A stretch of 64,000 nt of DNA from Ceratorhiza oryzae-sativae (lineage: Eukaryota; Basidiomycota; Agaricomycetes; Cantharellales; Ceratobasidiaceae): positions 434,001-498,000 of the forward strand of contig JARWMV010000001.1 in NCBI GenBank assembly GCA_030998015.1, read 5' to 3'. The notes beneath the pieces are model-generated. The model did not search any database and had not been told where the DNA came from. It was given only the letters and a program-made list of their open reading frames with translations. The stretch's first letter is position 1. Each line of letters opens with the position of its first letter. This document shows positions 21,131 through 32,307 of the stretch, in pieces. A program made the translations under genes and the position numbers.

Positions 21131-21658
21131 TCCCACCGATCTTGATTGGACCCACAATCTTCAGCAATTTATGAGAGCTACGAACTATTCCGGATGGAGA
21201 TGATGGAAATGATCGCTCGAGGACCAGAAATTCGGCCAGTGGTTCAACCCAATCATATTCCGCGTTTTATTCAGACAAGGTAAACGTATGAGCAGGCGAT
21301 TGGTCGAAAAGGACATGCAACTACGGTTTGAAGTGGATCTGGATCCGAATTTGTCATGTAATTGGATATTGTGATTACTGGTTGGGGCCTTTGCTCACCG
21401 CATACAGCCCGAATAGTCTAGCTGTTCCCAAAAGCGTAGCTCTGCGTTAAACCCAACACCGTTCCAACGGAGCGTATATCCGGTGACCACTTGCTGGAAC
21501 CTCGGGCCAATTGAAATCGCGGGCTTTCTCATTGGCATCGCTTCTCACTGGGTCGAGCTGATAGCGGTCAGCTGAGCTAGTGATCGTAATCCTGCAATAC
21601 CACATCTTGCTGACCCGGTTGACCGATCGGCCGCTCGGCGTTTACACACTTTGGGGCG

Positions 21659-21664
21659 TATAAA
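21659..21664 (+). promoter_or_regulatory. TATA box of first Cys-rich peptide gene
   Basis: TATAAA lies 83 bases before the ATG at 21742. The paralogous gene has TATAAAA 85 bases before its ATG, so the spacing is shared. Confidence 0.5.
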
Positions 21665-21741
21665 GCAGCGGTAGGCGAGGGCGATCTCCCATAAACTACC
21701 TCATCCACTACTTGACCTATTCAACATCCTCGAATAACACC

Positions 21742-21887
21742 ATGTCTGCCAAAGTAGGCATATTGAATAGCTTTGAGCCTGTACATTGCTTACAATTCCA
21801 TTATAGCCCGAGAGTGTTCAATGCCAGGGCGTCAAGTCCTCGGCCGGTACCTGCTCATACCCTGCCTGTGATTGCGAGAAGAAGTAG
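21742..21887 (+). CDS. 30-residue Cys-rich peptide (metallothionein-like), copy 1
   Basis: Exon 1 encodes only MSAK (21742-21753). A 53-base intron (21754-21806, GTAGGC...TTATAG) follows. Exon 2 (21807-21887) encodes PESVQCQGVKSSAG, then TCSYPACDCEKK and a stop. Four cysteines are spaced C-x9-C-x4-C-x-C. There is no signal peptide, so the peptide should be cytosolic. Small size, closing CxC and basic tail recall fungal metallothioneins and zinc-binding peptides, but no family was firmly recognised. It has the same exon layout and cysteine spacing as the gene 900 bases downstream. Too short for usual gene callers. Confidence 0.7.
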
Positions 21888-22565
21888 ACAACTGTGAGCA
21901 CGGTCCCTCTGGATGCGGTAAACTTCGTTAATAGCAATACGTAGACTCGTCTTATGGATCGTTTGTGTCAGATGTATGAAGCTGTGGCAATTCCAAATAG
22001 TATAAACCGGTTGCAGATTGTTGATTTGGAGTATGAACGCGCTTGAACATAAGATGGCCACGCCCTCTGCAGCAAGTAGATATCATAACAGAGACGTTGG
22101 CTCGATGCCTCAGCTGTTGTGATCCGATATGACACTGGTACACGACAAATTTGATCAGCCACACGGTGGCTACAGAGAAGCCGCTGGCTGATAAGGAATC
22201 TCCGATTCGTAATCTTATCTCGAGGGGCCACCCCTTGAAATGCAAGAACTAGCACCTTCCAGGCGGTTAGGGCTTCCTCGTCGCAGGGCGCTACGTAAAG
22301 ACACGTCTGCCATGGAGCCGCGTGGTGCGATTCTGGAACAACGTTTTCTCGTCAGACTCGTGATCGAAGGGGCGAGTCCGAGCCAATCGACGCGCCCGCA
22401 TCTCCCATTGCCGTTTCGGCTTCAATTTCACATGCGTTGAACGACCAATAGGGGCGCGTGCAAATGTAAACGAGGGCATGCCAAGGGCCGCACCGACACG
22501 GCCTTCGGAGGATTACTCCGCACATCGAGTAGCCAATGCCAGCGAGGCATTTGCTCATCAACAGA
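21888..22565. other. Spacer between the two Cys-rich peptide genes
   Basis: No gene was recognised. It holds the 3' UTR of copy 1 and the promoter of copy 2. GCGTGCA at 22456-22462 is the reverse of TGCACGC, which fits the animal metal-response core TGCRCNC. One such 7-mer is expected often by chance. Confidence 0.35.
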
Positions 22566-22572
22566 TATAAAA
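22566..22572 (+). promoter_or_regulatory. TATA box of second Cys-rich peptide gene
   Basis: TATAAAA lies 85 bases before ATG 22651. A pyrimidine-rich leader (CTCATCCCACTCGTACATCC and on) follows, typical of well-expressed fungal genes. Confidence 0.5.
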
Positions 22573-22650
22573 GCCAAGGGGACTGGCTAGTCCGACGTCT
22601 TCACATAGACTCTCATCCCACTCGTACATCCACTCCATCCAATCTATACC

Positions 22651-22800
22651 ATGTCTGCCAAGGTATTGCCGTATCTCTAGCTTATTTAAACACCCGCTGA
22701 CATTGTCTCGCTGCAGCCGACTAGCGTTGACTGCCAGGGTGTCAAGGCCGCGACTGGCACCTGCTCTTATCCTGCTTGCGACTGCGAGTCGAAGAAGTAA
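22651..22800 (+). CDS. 31-residue Cys-rich peptide (metallothionein-like), copy 2
   Basis: Exon 1 encodes MSAK (22651-22662). A 54-base intron (22663-22716) ends CTGCAG. Exon 2 (22717-22800) encodes PTSVDCQGVKAATG, TCSYPACDCESKK and a TAA stop. It shares about three quarters of its residues with copy 1. It keeps the split after MSAK, all four cysteines (C-x9-C-x4-C-x-C) and the core GTCSYPACDCE, while many third bases differ. That pattern of change points to selection on the peptide. A cytosolic metal-binding or redox-buffering peptide is the most likely role, but this is inference. Confidence 0.75.
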
Positions 22801-23214
22801 ACCACTTGTGAGTTGGGCTGTCTTGTCTGCCGATAATGGCTAGCTGACGCCCTAGGCTTAGCTAATCCCCTTCGCATCCCTGGGTTCTGTACACATACCA
22901 TTTGTATCATGAATTCATATCGTCTATTATTTTAAAACAACCTTCTGCTGAGTCCAAGTCAGACCACATGCGGAATCCCAAGATTCATCAGGCGTGAATG
23001 TCGGATCACGGCGAGGATCCGCCTGCCGACGGCTTGTGCGGCTCAATTGAATCCCTAACCGCAACCACCAAGTCATGTTCGTGATATGTTGTAAAAGTGA
23101 TCACTCGACGAGACGCAACTAACGAATATTCAACTGAATCAATTCAAAAACCAATTATGATAAACACGAAGAAGAATTCTGACAAGACTTCGTTGCACAT
23201 TTTGATAAATTGTT
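22801..23214. other. Convergent intergenic region
   Basis: It lies between the 3' ends of Cys-rich peptide copy 2 and RPA190. No conserved frame was seen; probably the two 3' UTRs. Confidence 0.5.
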
Positions 23215-26200
23215 TCACGCAGTAGGTACCCCAATGCTGAATATTCCAGTCCCGCTCTGCATCGGCCGCCCAAGCACAATATTCCCAGACGGGCTCGTAA
23301 GGTCGTCAAAGTCTCCGTATAATGTCGCATCCGACAAAAATGCAGCGGTAGTTTCAAACGAGGCTTTGAGCAATGGTGAGCTGTGCGTCGAGATACCCCG
23401 TCTATTGAATGGCTTGTAACCTCCGTCGAATGTCTATCGCCCAATAAGTCAATAACTCCTATATTATGACGCATCCAATACTCACCATGTAGTCGGCGAT
23501 GAGCGTCAAATGCCTAAAATCAACTGCGATCTTGTATACCGAGAACACCCCCTCGATTTCTCGCAAGATCGCTGTCCGGGCCATCTCGACACCATACGCG
23601 CACAGGATGGCGTGGATATCATTGCTCGTGATCCCATCCAAGTCGACCACGTCCCCAGCCACGGCCCATATTCCAGGGAAATTAGTTCCTGTCGTTTCGA
23701 GATGCTTCGTGCGGAATTCGCCAGGCCGCTTTGGATCAGGCTCTTTGACTTCATGCACGGATGTGATCTGAGGGATTTCGTGGATGACGGTTTTGCGCAT
23801 ACATTGTTCTAAAATGCCAACGAGAAGCAGTTTGGGTGTCGAAGATGGGAACTATGAGACGGGTCAGCAATTCGCATTCACGGTCCAGAGCCAAGATACT
23901 TACTTCGAGATTGAAAGTGCACTTGTCCTTCGAGAACTCGAGCTCACTCCCAAATTTGGTGGACTCGGTAAAGTCTTGAGACACCCCAGGAGGGGCATCC
24001 CACTCATCGTCTCTCTTTGCCTTTCCTTTCTTAACCTTGGAGGCCGATTTGACCCCAGTTTCCAGGATCAGCTCGTCATCGTCCCCGTCGATCGCGGCCT
24101 CGATTTCGTCAACACCTAGCTCGCCCTCACTTCCATCCTCACTTTCGTCATCATCATCCGAGTATGTCGCGGCCTCCTCCGTCCGGGTCTTTCGTTTCAC
24201 TGCATCCGCGTCTCCATCTCCGACCTCGGATGCGTCGTCTCGTACTGGGGCAGCGTCGGCCTCCGCCACTTCGTCATCGTCCGCACCGCCCCCAACCCCA
24301 TCCAGCGCGTCTCGGACGGCACGCCCCTTTCCGATTCCGCCGACCTGGTCCTTCATTTCTCCCACGGCTTTCTTGATCGCCGAAACGACCTCTTTCCTCA
24401 AAACAGCTCCAAACCGAGCGCCAAAAGTCCTAGCCACCGCAGCGCGTGATACGCCATACGCCGAAGTGCACTCGTCCGCGGGGTAAAACGTCACTTGAAC
24501 AGCATATGTGCGCTGTGCACTACTGAGTGATTCGCGTACGGTAATGTCCGATGTAACGGCCGCAAGGGTTAGACGCGAGGCTTGTTTGGTGAACATCGTG
24601 ATTTGTTCAGGCGTTGGGGGGTTGGGCGATGAAGTGAGAAGCGGGAGGGTCATCGTTGGTGTTTTGGGTTTTGTCGAGGCGGTCATGACAATTTCTCGTA
24701 GACGAGGGATACCAAGAGTAACGTTTGCCGCACCGTGTCCTATGGGGCGTAGTATTAGCTAAGGAACATGCAATCGCCGCGCATATACTTACCAGCAAAA
24801 TGGAATGTGTTCAAGGTCATTTGGGTTGACGGTTCACCCACACTATCGATTCAGTCAGCATCCACTATACAAAAAAAAACTGACCGCCGAAACCCAAACC
24901 GAGGCCCAGATCCAAATTCGATTCCATTCACGCACCCTTGACTGGCCAATAACCCGACAGCCTCTCCGGGCTCTGCCAAACTCCTCAAGTACCTCACGTT
25001 CATCAACATCTTGAATACAGGACCTGGTACCAACGGCTGTCGGCTCTGCCACTTCTGGACGACTTGGTCGGCATCTTTTTTCTTTGGTTGAATAAGCTTG
25101 TGTGGATTCTCCTTGACGTATTGATCGAGTGCGGCCGCATACGTTTCGCTGGTCGAGCCAATGTGCGTGCTGGGTCGATACACCGACATCGTGGGCGGGT
25201 ACTTGTGTGGCTTCTTGAGAGCCTTTTTCATATGTTCCGCTGCAGCATGCTCTTCCATTCGGCCCTGTACACTTCGGACATCCAAACGAGCTCGCAGTGC
25301 CCGGTCGTTTCGAAGTGCGAACTCGAACAAAGCATTTTGGACCCTCTGTTTCTCACTGCCAAAAGCAAGCAGGTGCTTTTGTCGTGTAACATCCAGTCCG
25401 TCGCCGCCATAGGCAAATTGCAAAACTGCTGCATCGGACCCCCGTACAGTTCCATCGTAGTGAACTTTCAATCCCTCGAGATGCTTGATTAAGCAGCGCT
25501 GAAGGTACCCAGATCGACTTGTCTTGACGGCGGTATCGATAAGACCTTCACGCCCAGCCATGCAATGGAAATAGAACTCCTGAGGTCTGATACCTGTCAA
25601 GAATCGGCTCGCAATGTATCCTCCGGCAATGGCGGCCGTCTCGAAAGCCTTGAACGAGGGAAGTGTCTTTCCGCTGACCATTGTTGGGACACGGCGACCC
25701 TCGAGCTCCTGCTGACCAAGGCCACACGAGATCTGACGAGCATTAACAGCAGATCCCTTGGCTCCAGACATGGTCATCGTCTGCATGTGGTTGTCGGGGA
25801 ACTTTCGTAATAGGCCATGGGGCATACAAGCCTTGGTTACCGCCTCGGTTACTCCCGTCATCTTTTTCTTGACTGTAAGATCAAGATTGGCCATCTTGGC
25901 ATCGTCTCGGAGCACTTCTTCGAGTAGGGTTGGGAGCCGCCGAGCACATTCTTCGGTTGAAGCGCCGTCGAGCGAGGGGAAGTTTTCGATGGCAGCCTCA
26001 TGGCCGAAGGATTTAGCATCCTGAAGAATCTTGGCACGACGGGCGTCACCTTCAGGTGTAAGTGCAAGGTCATCCATACGACAAGTAAATGCCCGGTGTT
26101 GGAGAAACTTAGTAAACAGACGACTCAAGATACTGAGAAGCCGGCCAGCAGTCTCAGGACCGTAAAGTTCGTAGACGGAATGGACAAGACCATAAGAGGA

Positions 26201-29200
26201 CGCTCCAAACTGAGACTTGTCCAAGACACCACACAGCAGTTCGCCATCGAAGAAAATGACGGTCTCTTCATTCGAATTAGGACCCCAGTGCTCATTTCCG
26301 ACCTTGCCTTTAGATATGAGTGTAAGACCCCCAGCATTTGGAGGCGTGATATTGAGGAGAAGCGTTGAAATCTTTAGAATATGTGTTATTATATCCGCCT
26401 TGGAGAAATATGATCGTGGGCTTACAATCTGCTTTCCAGTCCATAATGGCCTTGGCTTCCATATTGCGGGCGGAACAGTCTTCACTCTCCCTTGACCCGA
26501 GTAATCATTCTCAGGTCGGAGTGCGCCGTACAGTAGTTGGTAATACTCTTCCCGACTAAACATGGTTGACTTGTTTGTCATCCACACACCAGCCACAACA
26601 TGATCCTGAATCAGCCCACGTAGAGGATCTCCAGATGTCGCAGCTAGGTATTGGTTGTCTGTATTAGCAATGTGCATAGCTTCGGACCGAGCGACATGGT
26701 TTTCTTAGTAGGGTATTGTAGAGTCAGTAACAAAACAATGGGCGACATAAGAGCACGCACGGACAAAATGAATATTCATCTCGTCTCCGTCGAAATCAGC
26801 TACAAACATCCTATTAGTCTGTGGAAATCCATTTCCGGCGTGGACAGACCATTGTAAGAATTACTACGGGCAGCCGACTGAGAATCAGACTCTCGTCAAT
26901 AAGCCACATGCCTTCTTGACTCACCAATTCGCATAGTGCATACGGATCGTCTTTTCGCCTTTTAACACCCTTGCTTTGTGAACCATCATGCTAGGCTTGT
27001 GTAATGTTGGCTGGCGGTTTAAAATCAAGAAATCGCCATCCCGAAGGTGCCGGTACACCGTCTTTCCTCGTGAATCTCGGTGGGTAAGTGTCGTGGGTGT
27101 AGGTCCTTCTTGGGGTGTGAGCAAACGAGCCGCGAGGGCCGCGCGGGAGTCAGGCTCCATTTTATCCTATGCGGCTATGAGTAGGAAAAGTGCCTTATCA
27201 CTTGATGAAGCTTACCAAGTAAATCAAGCTACCGTCTTCATTCTGGACAATGCTGGCACCCGGGTATACAGCCGTCCCATTGACAACAGCCTGCCTGAGC
27301 TCCTTCACATTGTGAGCTGTCACAGGTTCCGGGAATGTCAGTTTGCGGGCGAAGACTGGTGGAATGCCGATTTCGTTCGTCTCAATATTCACGTCAGGCG
27401 AGATCACTGAACGAGCAGCATAGTTGACGCGTTTGCCCTACGAATCCCACACCGAGTTGCTCAACCCCATTCGCTCCGAACAAGGGAAGTCCGTACCATC
27501 ATGTGCTTTCTGAAAAGCCCTTCCTTTTTCTCCAGTCCCTGCTTCACCCCCGCCGTCGGAAGCTTGCCCTGGCGAACTGGCGCTGGGTTCTTCGAACTGT
27601 CCATGAACGAGTTAACGTCAACCTGCAGTTGAATGAGCGATTCGAGAAGTTGACCGAAGATCTTTTGGCGTGTCCGTGCGGTCAAAGCTTCCAGGGCTTC
27701 ATCCTGCATCAAAGTAAACAATGATTTGCGTGATATGATTCGCGAATGATACTGACTTCGAGACTCTCTGCAGGTTTCGCACTCGCCTCCCTCAACGCAG
27801 CCTCCAGATCCCTTAGCCGATAAGCAGTAACCAAAACCTTGGTCAATAGCTCGTTCTGTGGATGCTCAAATACGGTGTCCCCCATTTTCGCAGGGGGCCT
27901 GAATCTCGTTGGGGGGACTGGCAGGACCTCTAGAAAGAACATGTCTGCGTCCGCTTTTTGTTTCGATGGATGGGATCGTGTGAGCGGGCCGTGACGACCG
28001 AAAATGAGAGTTGTGAGTGAAGGTTCGTTCGAAAACAGAAGCCGGAGATGTGCGCGAGCTTCTTCAGGGGGTACGACTCGCTCATTTCGCCCTCGAACTG
28101 TCTTCAATGCTCCGCTGACAGCACGTGGGAGTTCGCGTTCTCCATCCGGAGTTGGTCTTGCCCTGTCGTCCTCCATAGTCGATTCACCAGCAGGTTCAGG
28201 CTCGGGCTCATCCATCTCAACGTCCCCATCACCATCTGAGTTCTGGTAAGTGGTCGCGTAAATGTTGGGGCCAGAGGATACAGATGAACGACGTTGCAGG
28301 AGGAGAACGTTGGGTTTAACTTTCCCCAGGGTTTCCATCAGAGTCTTTTGCTTTCTTGATAGATCGTATTCTACAATCCGGGTGTGTCCGTCTTTCCTGA
28401 AGGTATATCCGTAGCTAAACTGGGATGAGAACACCATTCAAGACCACAGGAAGGGGATACTTACCCGTCGCATTTGTGGCACTTCTTGCATGCTACAGCA
28501 GCTTTCAAGAAGCTTTGTATCAAGTCTTTTCTCGCCTGGTACACCGTTCCGTCCTTGTAGTGATCCGCTGTTGCAGCAGGCGCATTCTCGAGATGGAACT
28601 GTACGAACATCCCTACTCGTTCCTTGAACTCGTCAACAGTTTCGCCTTCCCGTCCGTCCGTTTCCAACTTGGTTCCTGGGCTCATTATCAGCTCATCGAC
28701 GTCTGAAGCTGCTGTAAGAAGGCCCCGAGAGAGAAGAGTAAGCTTGGCTTCAAATTTCGCTTGCTATATGAGGAAACCGATTAATGTCTCATTTCGAAAC
28801 GAGACAAGGTGCGCACCTCGCCCGCTGCCATCTTAAAATGATGACACCACATACAAACAGCTCGTAAGAGGTTGAGCATGTTGGTAATGAAAAGAGGGTG
28901 ATAGACAGGCGAAGGGAGCTCGATATGTCCAAAATGGCCAGGACAAGAGTACGAATTGAGGCGGCATGTTCCACACCTGTCGATGCCGTTAAAGTACTGG
29001 AATTCAACATTTAATATGACTTACACATCACCCCTCTCGCTTGGACCCAATGCGGGATCATACAATCCTCCAATATTCGGTCGGTTCAAGTCATCGAGCA
29101 ACACAGGATTTACGATTTGTTTAACCGAGATGCGGCGAATGTCATGGGAGCTCAGAAATGAGAAAGAGATAGATTTTGCGTGAGAGGCTATTGGGTGGCC

Positions 29201-29209
29201 AATGTCCAT
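23215..29209 (-). CDS. RPA190: RNA polymerase I largest subunit
   Basis: This catalytic subunit makes pre-rRNA in the nucleolus. The start [20 protein letters not shown] is followed by [20 protein letters not shown], typical of A190. Zinc-binding motifs follow ([27 protein letters not shown]). Further on are [39 protein letters not shown] and the metal-binding ADFDGDEMN. The bridge helix and trigger-loop region shows [20 protein letters not shown]. An acidic insertion typical of Pol I lies near 24060-24300. The C-terminus is [19 protein letters not shown] with its stop at 23215. At least ten introns join without a frame break, including a 14-base microexon at 26850-26863. Length of about 1,700 residues is normal. 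No damage was seen. Confidence 0.95.
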
Positions 29210-30109
29210 GGTGCAATAAGTTAATTAGAGTTCGTCCAAGCCGGCATTGATCAAGGTCGCAGGACAAGAAATTTTTGTGGCGCGGACAAGCATATGCAAT
29301 CATCAGGGTCCTTACTGATAGCTTGTTTCGGCATCGTCACTTGTCTGATTAAGGCGCAAAATTGTACAATTAGTAAATCACGTGTAAAGTCCAGTGACTC
29401 CCATTGTATTTGCTGTACTAGCCCACAAACCATCGGGGCGAACCATCAGCTCCCTTTAAATACGAAAAAATGCGCTTGTTGGAGTATTCGTTCAGCAAAA
29501 ACATCAAAATCCAAGTAAGCCAGGAAGAATCCAGGTAGCACTTGTTAATACTAGAGTGCCCTCTCCACATGTGGTCGAATCCCAGATGCCAGACCCAATA
29601 TTGGTGATGTTTATTTATTAATTTTTCAGGTGAGTAGATTGTCAATTTGCATGTGTACATGCAAATTGAGCCACACTTTTAAGTGGTACTGTTCAGCTAA
29701 GCCACCCATAAGCGCCGAGTATGCGTATACCTAACCGAAATCCGACAATTACATCGACAAAAGAGGCATTTTGCGATAATAATCCCCGCTACTAGTCACT
29801 ACGCGCTAGTGTCTCAATTTGCCACCATCACAAAAGATAATCGGTTTGCTGCTGTCGCTTAGTTTGCAGTCTTTAACATTATCCATTGAGGCCGCCCTGC
29901 CTCAAACCTGCAAGCGTCGGCTTCTAGCCTCCCAGGTCCTTTGTTTTCAAGAGCAAACGATAGTTGATTGCAGCGATCGAATACCAAAATAAAAGTAAAA
30001 CAAAGATGGTGAAGTTCAAATCGAACGAAGAAGTGTCCAAGGCGGATTAAAACAAAGATCAGACGCAATTACACGAACTCTATTGGCATGAGCGGGATCG
30101 TGACAAAGA
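29210..30109. other. Intergenic region, nothing recognised
   Basis: It holds the RPA190 promoter side and the 3' flank of the secreted Ser/Thr-rich gene. Short frames only. A TCGAATCCC element near 29576 looks like a tRNA T-loop but has no supporting stems. Confidence 0.45.
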
Positions 30110-32307
30110 CTAAACGAAGTTGACAAAATTAATCCCGGGATGGTAGACGCCGCCTCTGACACGCTTGGTGCCGTACGCGCGCTTGCAGCCGCCACTTCCG
30201 CATCCACTCGAGCTGACGAGCCGCAGCTAGAGCCACTGCATCCGCCGGTCTGGGCAGGCATCATAGCTGAGGTGGACGTGGTCGTCATCGCAGCCCCACA
30301 GCCTCCAGACCCACATGCCGGGGGCTGAGCTCCGCAACCTCCAGAACCACACGCAGGGGGAGGCGCTCCGCACCCACCAGAGCCGCATGCGCTCGTGCTG
30401 GTTGCCATGGCTGTGCTCGAGGTGGTGGTTGCCGTCGCCATGCTTGGTGGCATGTTCCAAGTCTTCGTGCACTGTGAAATTCGATCAGTTTCAGCCAAAA
30501 TTTGTAGCTGAGAAGAATCGTACGGTGCTCAGGCAGCTCGCAAGAGCAGTTTCCGTCACAGTCTGAGTAGCTGTCGCTGTCTGAACAGTTGTTTGAAGAA
30601 CCGTAGTGGATTGCGTAACCACCGACGTGAGAGTATGCTCGACGGTCTTGGTCTACTACAGATAAGCTGGCGTAGTCACGACAAACGGATCGGCATACCT
30701 TGTCCATGATCTCCGTACTGACCCACACGGAGGTGACTGTGGTCGGGACAACCTGAGTATAGACTTGGGTCACTTTGTCAGTCACCGTGGCTGTCGCGGT
30801 CGCAGTTTGGACGACCGTCGTCGGAATGAGAGAAGTGAGTGTATGCTCAAGCGTTTTAGTCTATTTGTTGGTTAGTCGATTGGTCGCGAGAAGAGTTGAT
30901 CGACTCGCCTTGTCAATGATCTCCTTGCTCACCCAGACCGATGTCACCGTCGTCGGGACTACCTGGGTGTAAATTTGAGTAACTTTGTCAGTCACCGTAG
31001 CTGTGGCCGTCTGGACGCTGGTCTGGAGAACCGTAGTCGATTGGGTAACCAGGGAGGTGAGAGTATGTTCGATAGTCTTAGTCTATTTACCCAGTTAGTT
31101 ATTTATCGCAAATACAGCTGATCGACGCACCTTGTCCATAATCTCAGTGCTGACCCAGACTGAGGTAACCGTAGTCGGGACAACTTGGGTGTAGACTTGG
31201 GTGACAGTAGCCAGATGCGTCTGAAACACATATCAGCGAGAATCTCTAAAAAAAAAGGTCGATTGCCTTACCACTGTCGACTTGTCGGTCACAGTCTCCT
31301 TTTGAATCTGAGTCGCCGTAGCAGTGACCGTGTTCAGCTGGGTGGCGGTGAGGGTGGCAGTCAAAGTATGCTCGACAGTCGACGTCTGAAAAATATGAGT
31401 GGCTGTATGCGCAATAAACGATCCACATACCTTGTCCACAATCTCCGTCGACACCCAGACTTTGGTGGTCGGAACGAGCTGAGTCTGGGTGTAAGTCTTG
31501 ACCTCGACCTGGGTCGCTGTGGCTGTCACAGTCTGTTTCTGGACGTCGGTCAGGGTTTGTTTCTGTTTGATCATTCAGCGATGGTTTTCACACAAACACA
31601 CGATGAAACTCACGTAGGTGACTGTCGTCGGAACGATCTGAGTCTGAGTGGCCGTCATGACCTCAGTCATAGTCTTGACCTCCGTCATGGTCTTGAGCTC
31701 TGTCTGAGTGACGTTGTGCACGACCGTCTGGGTCTCGTGCATGGTGGACGTCTTGACCTCGGTCGCAGTTTGAGTCTTGACCTCAGTCATCGTGTGGGTG
31801 ACGGTGACGGGAGCCTGCGTGTAGGTGACGGTGTGGGTTAAAGGGGGTTGGGTGGAGGTAACAGTGGCGGTGATTGTCTTTTTCTTGTTGATGATAATGG
31901 TCTCATAACAGCCGCCAAAGGAATACTGCAATGCCGATTAGAAACCAGGCTTTGGAATCCATCACGAGACTTACCCAGCTCATCTGAGTGCACTGCCCCT
32001 GGTTGTTCTTCTGATACCCGTACCCGCAGTTCATGCTCGAGTAACCGCCCGCCGTCATGCTTGTATACGGCATGGCATCGTACGGGTTGACCGAGCTAGT
32101 AGGAGCCTCGGTGGTAGCTGGCATCTCTGAAGATGTCATGCTTGGTGCCGCGCTCGAGGTCATCATTGCCGCGTCCGAGGTTGCCGTAGAGGCAGGTGCA
32201 GGACTAGAAGCCCCCGCATCGACCATGTGAACACCTTCAACAACGACAGCTTGTCCGGCGACCAGTCGGAACGCATTGAAAAAAACGAGTGCCGCGATGA
32301 ACTTCAT
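30110..32307 (-). CDS. Secreted Ser/Thr-rich repeat protein (mucin/adhesin-like)
   Basis: The start MKFIAALVFFNAFRLVAGQA is a signal peptide. An Ala/Ser/Thr/Met-rich stretch and a short Cys region (NCGYGYQKNNQGQC) follow. Then come many Thr/Val repeats such as EVKTMTEVMTATQTQIVPTT and units of the form VEHTLT-(S/A)-L-TQ-T-V-TATVTDKV-Q-YTQVVPTTVTSVWVSTEIMDK (not continuous). Each unit has its own exon with a similar short intron, at a spacing of about 220 bases (30.5-31.4 kb). The C-terminal part has three CGSGGCG units separated by Pro/Ala. One base seems missing near 30214: the corrected frame adds a fourth CGSGGC and ends YHPGINFVNFV at 30110, while the literal frame runs to 30016. The protein should be heavily O-glycosylated and lie in the wall or outside the cell. 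No catalytic domain was found. Confidence 0.7.

Larger units (their letters stand above)
20317..21741. other. Intergenic region upstream of the first Cys-rich peptide gene
   Basis: No gene was recognised. It contains the GATA cluster at 21079-21130 and a TATA box at 21659-21664. The frame at 20509-20841 (minus) has no recognisable features. Confidence 0.45.

Noticed and set aside
29565..29600. tRNA-like T-loop (GGTCGAATCCC)
   Set aside because: Neither the T-stem nor acceptor, D and anticodon stems could be paired around it.
31185..31841. Plus-strand 218-codon frame across the Thr-rich repeat gene
   Set aside because: It is the antisense of the secreted repeat protein exons; its composition reflects the repeats and it runs through their introns.
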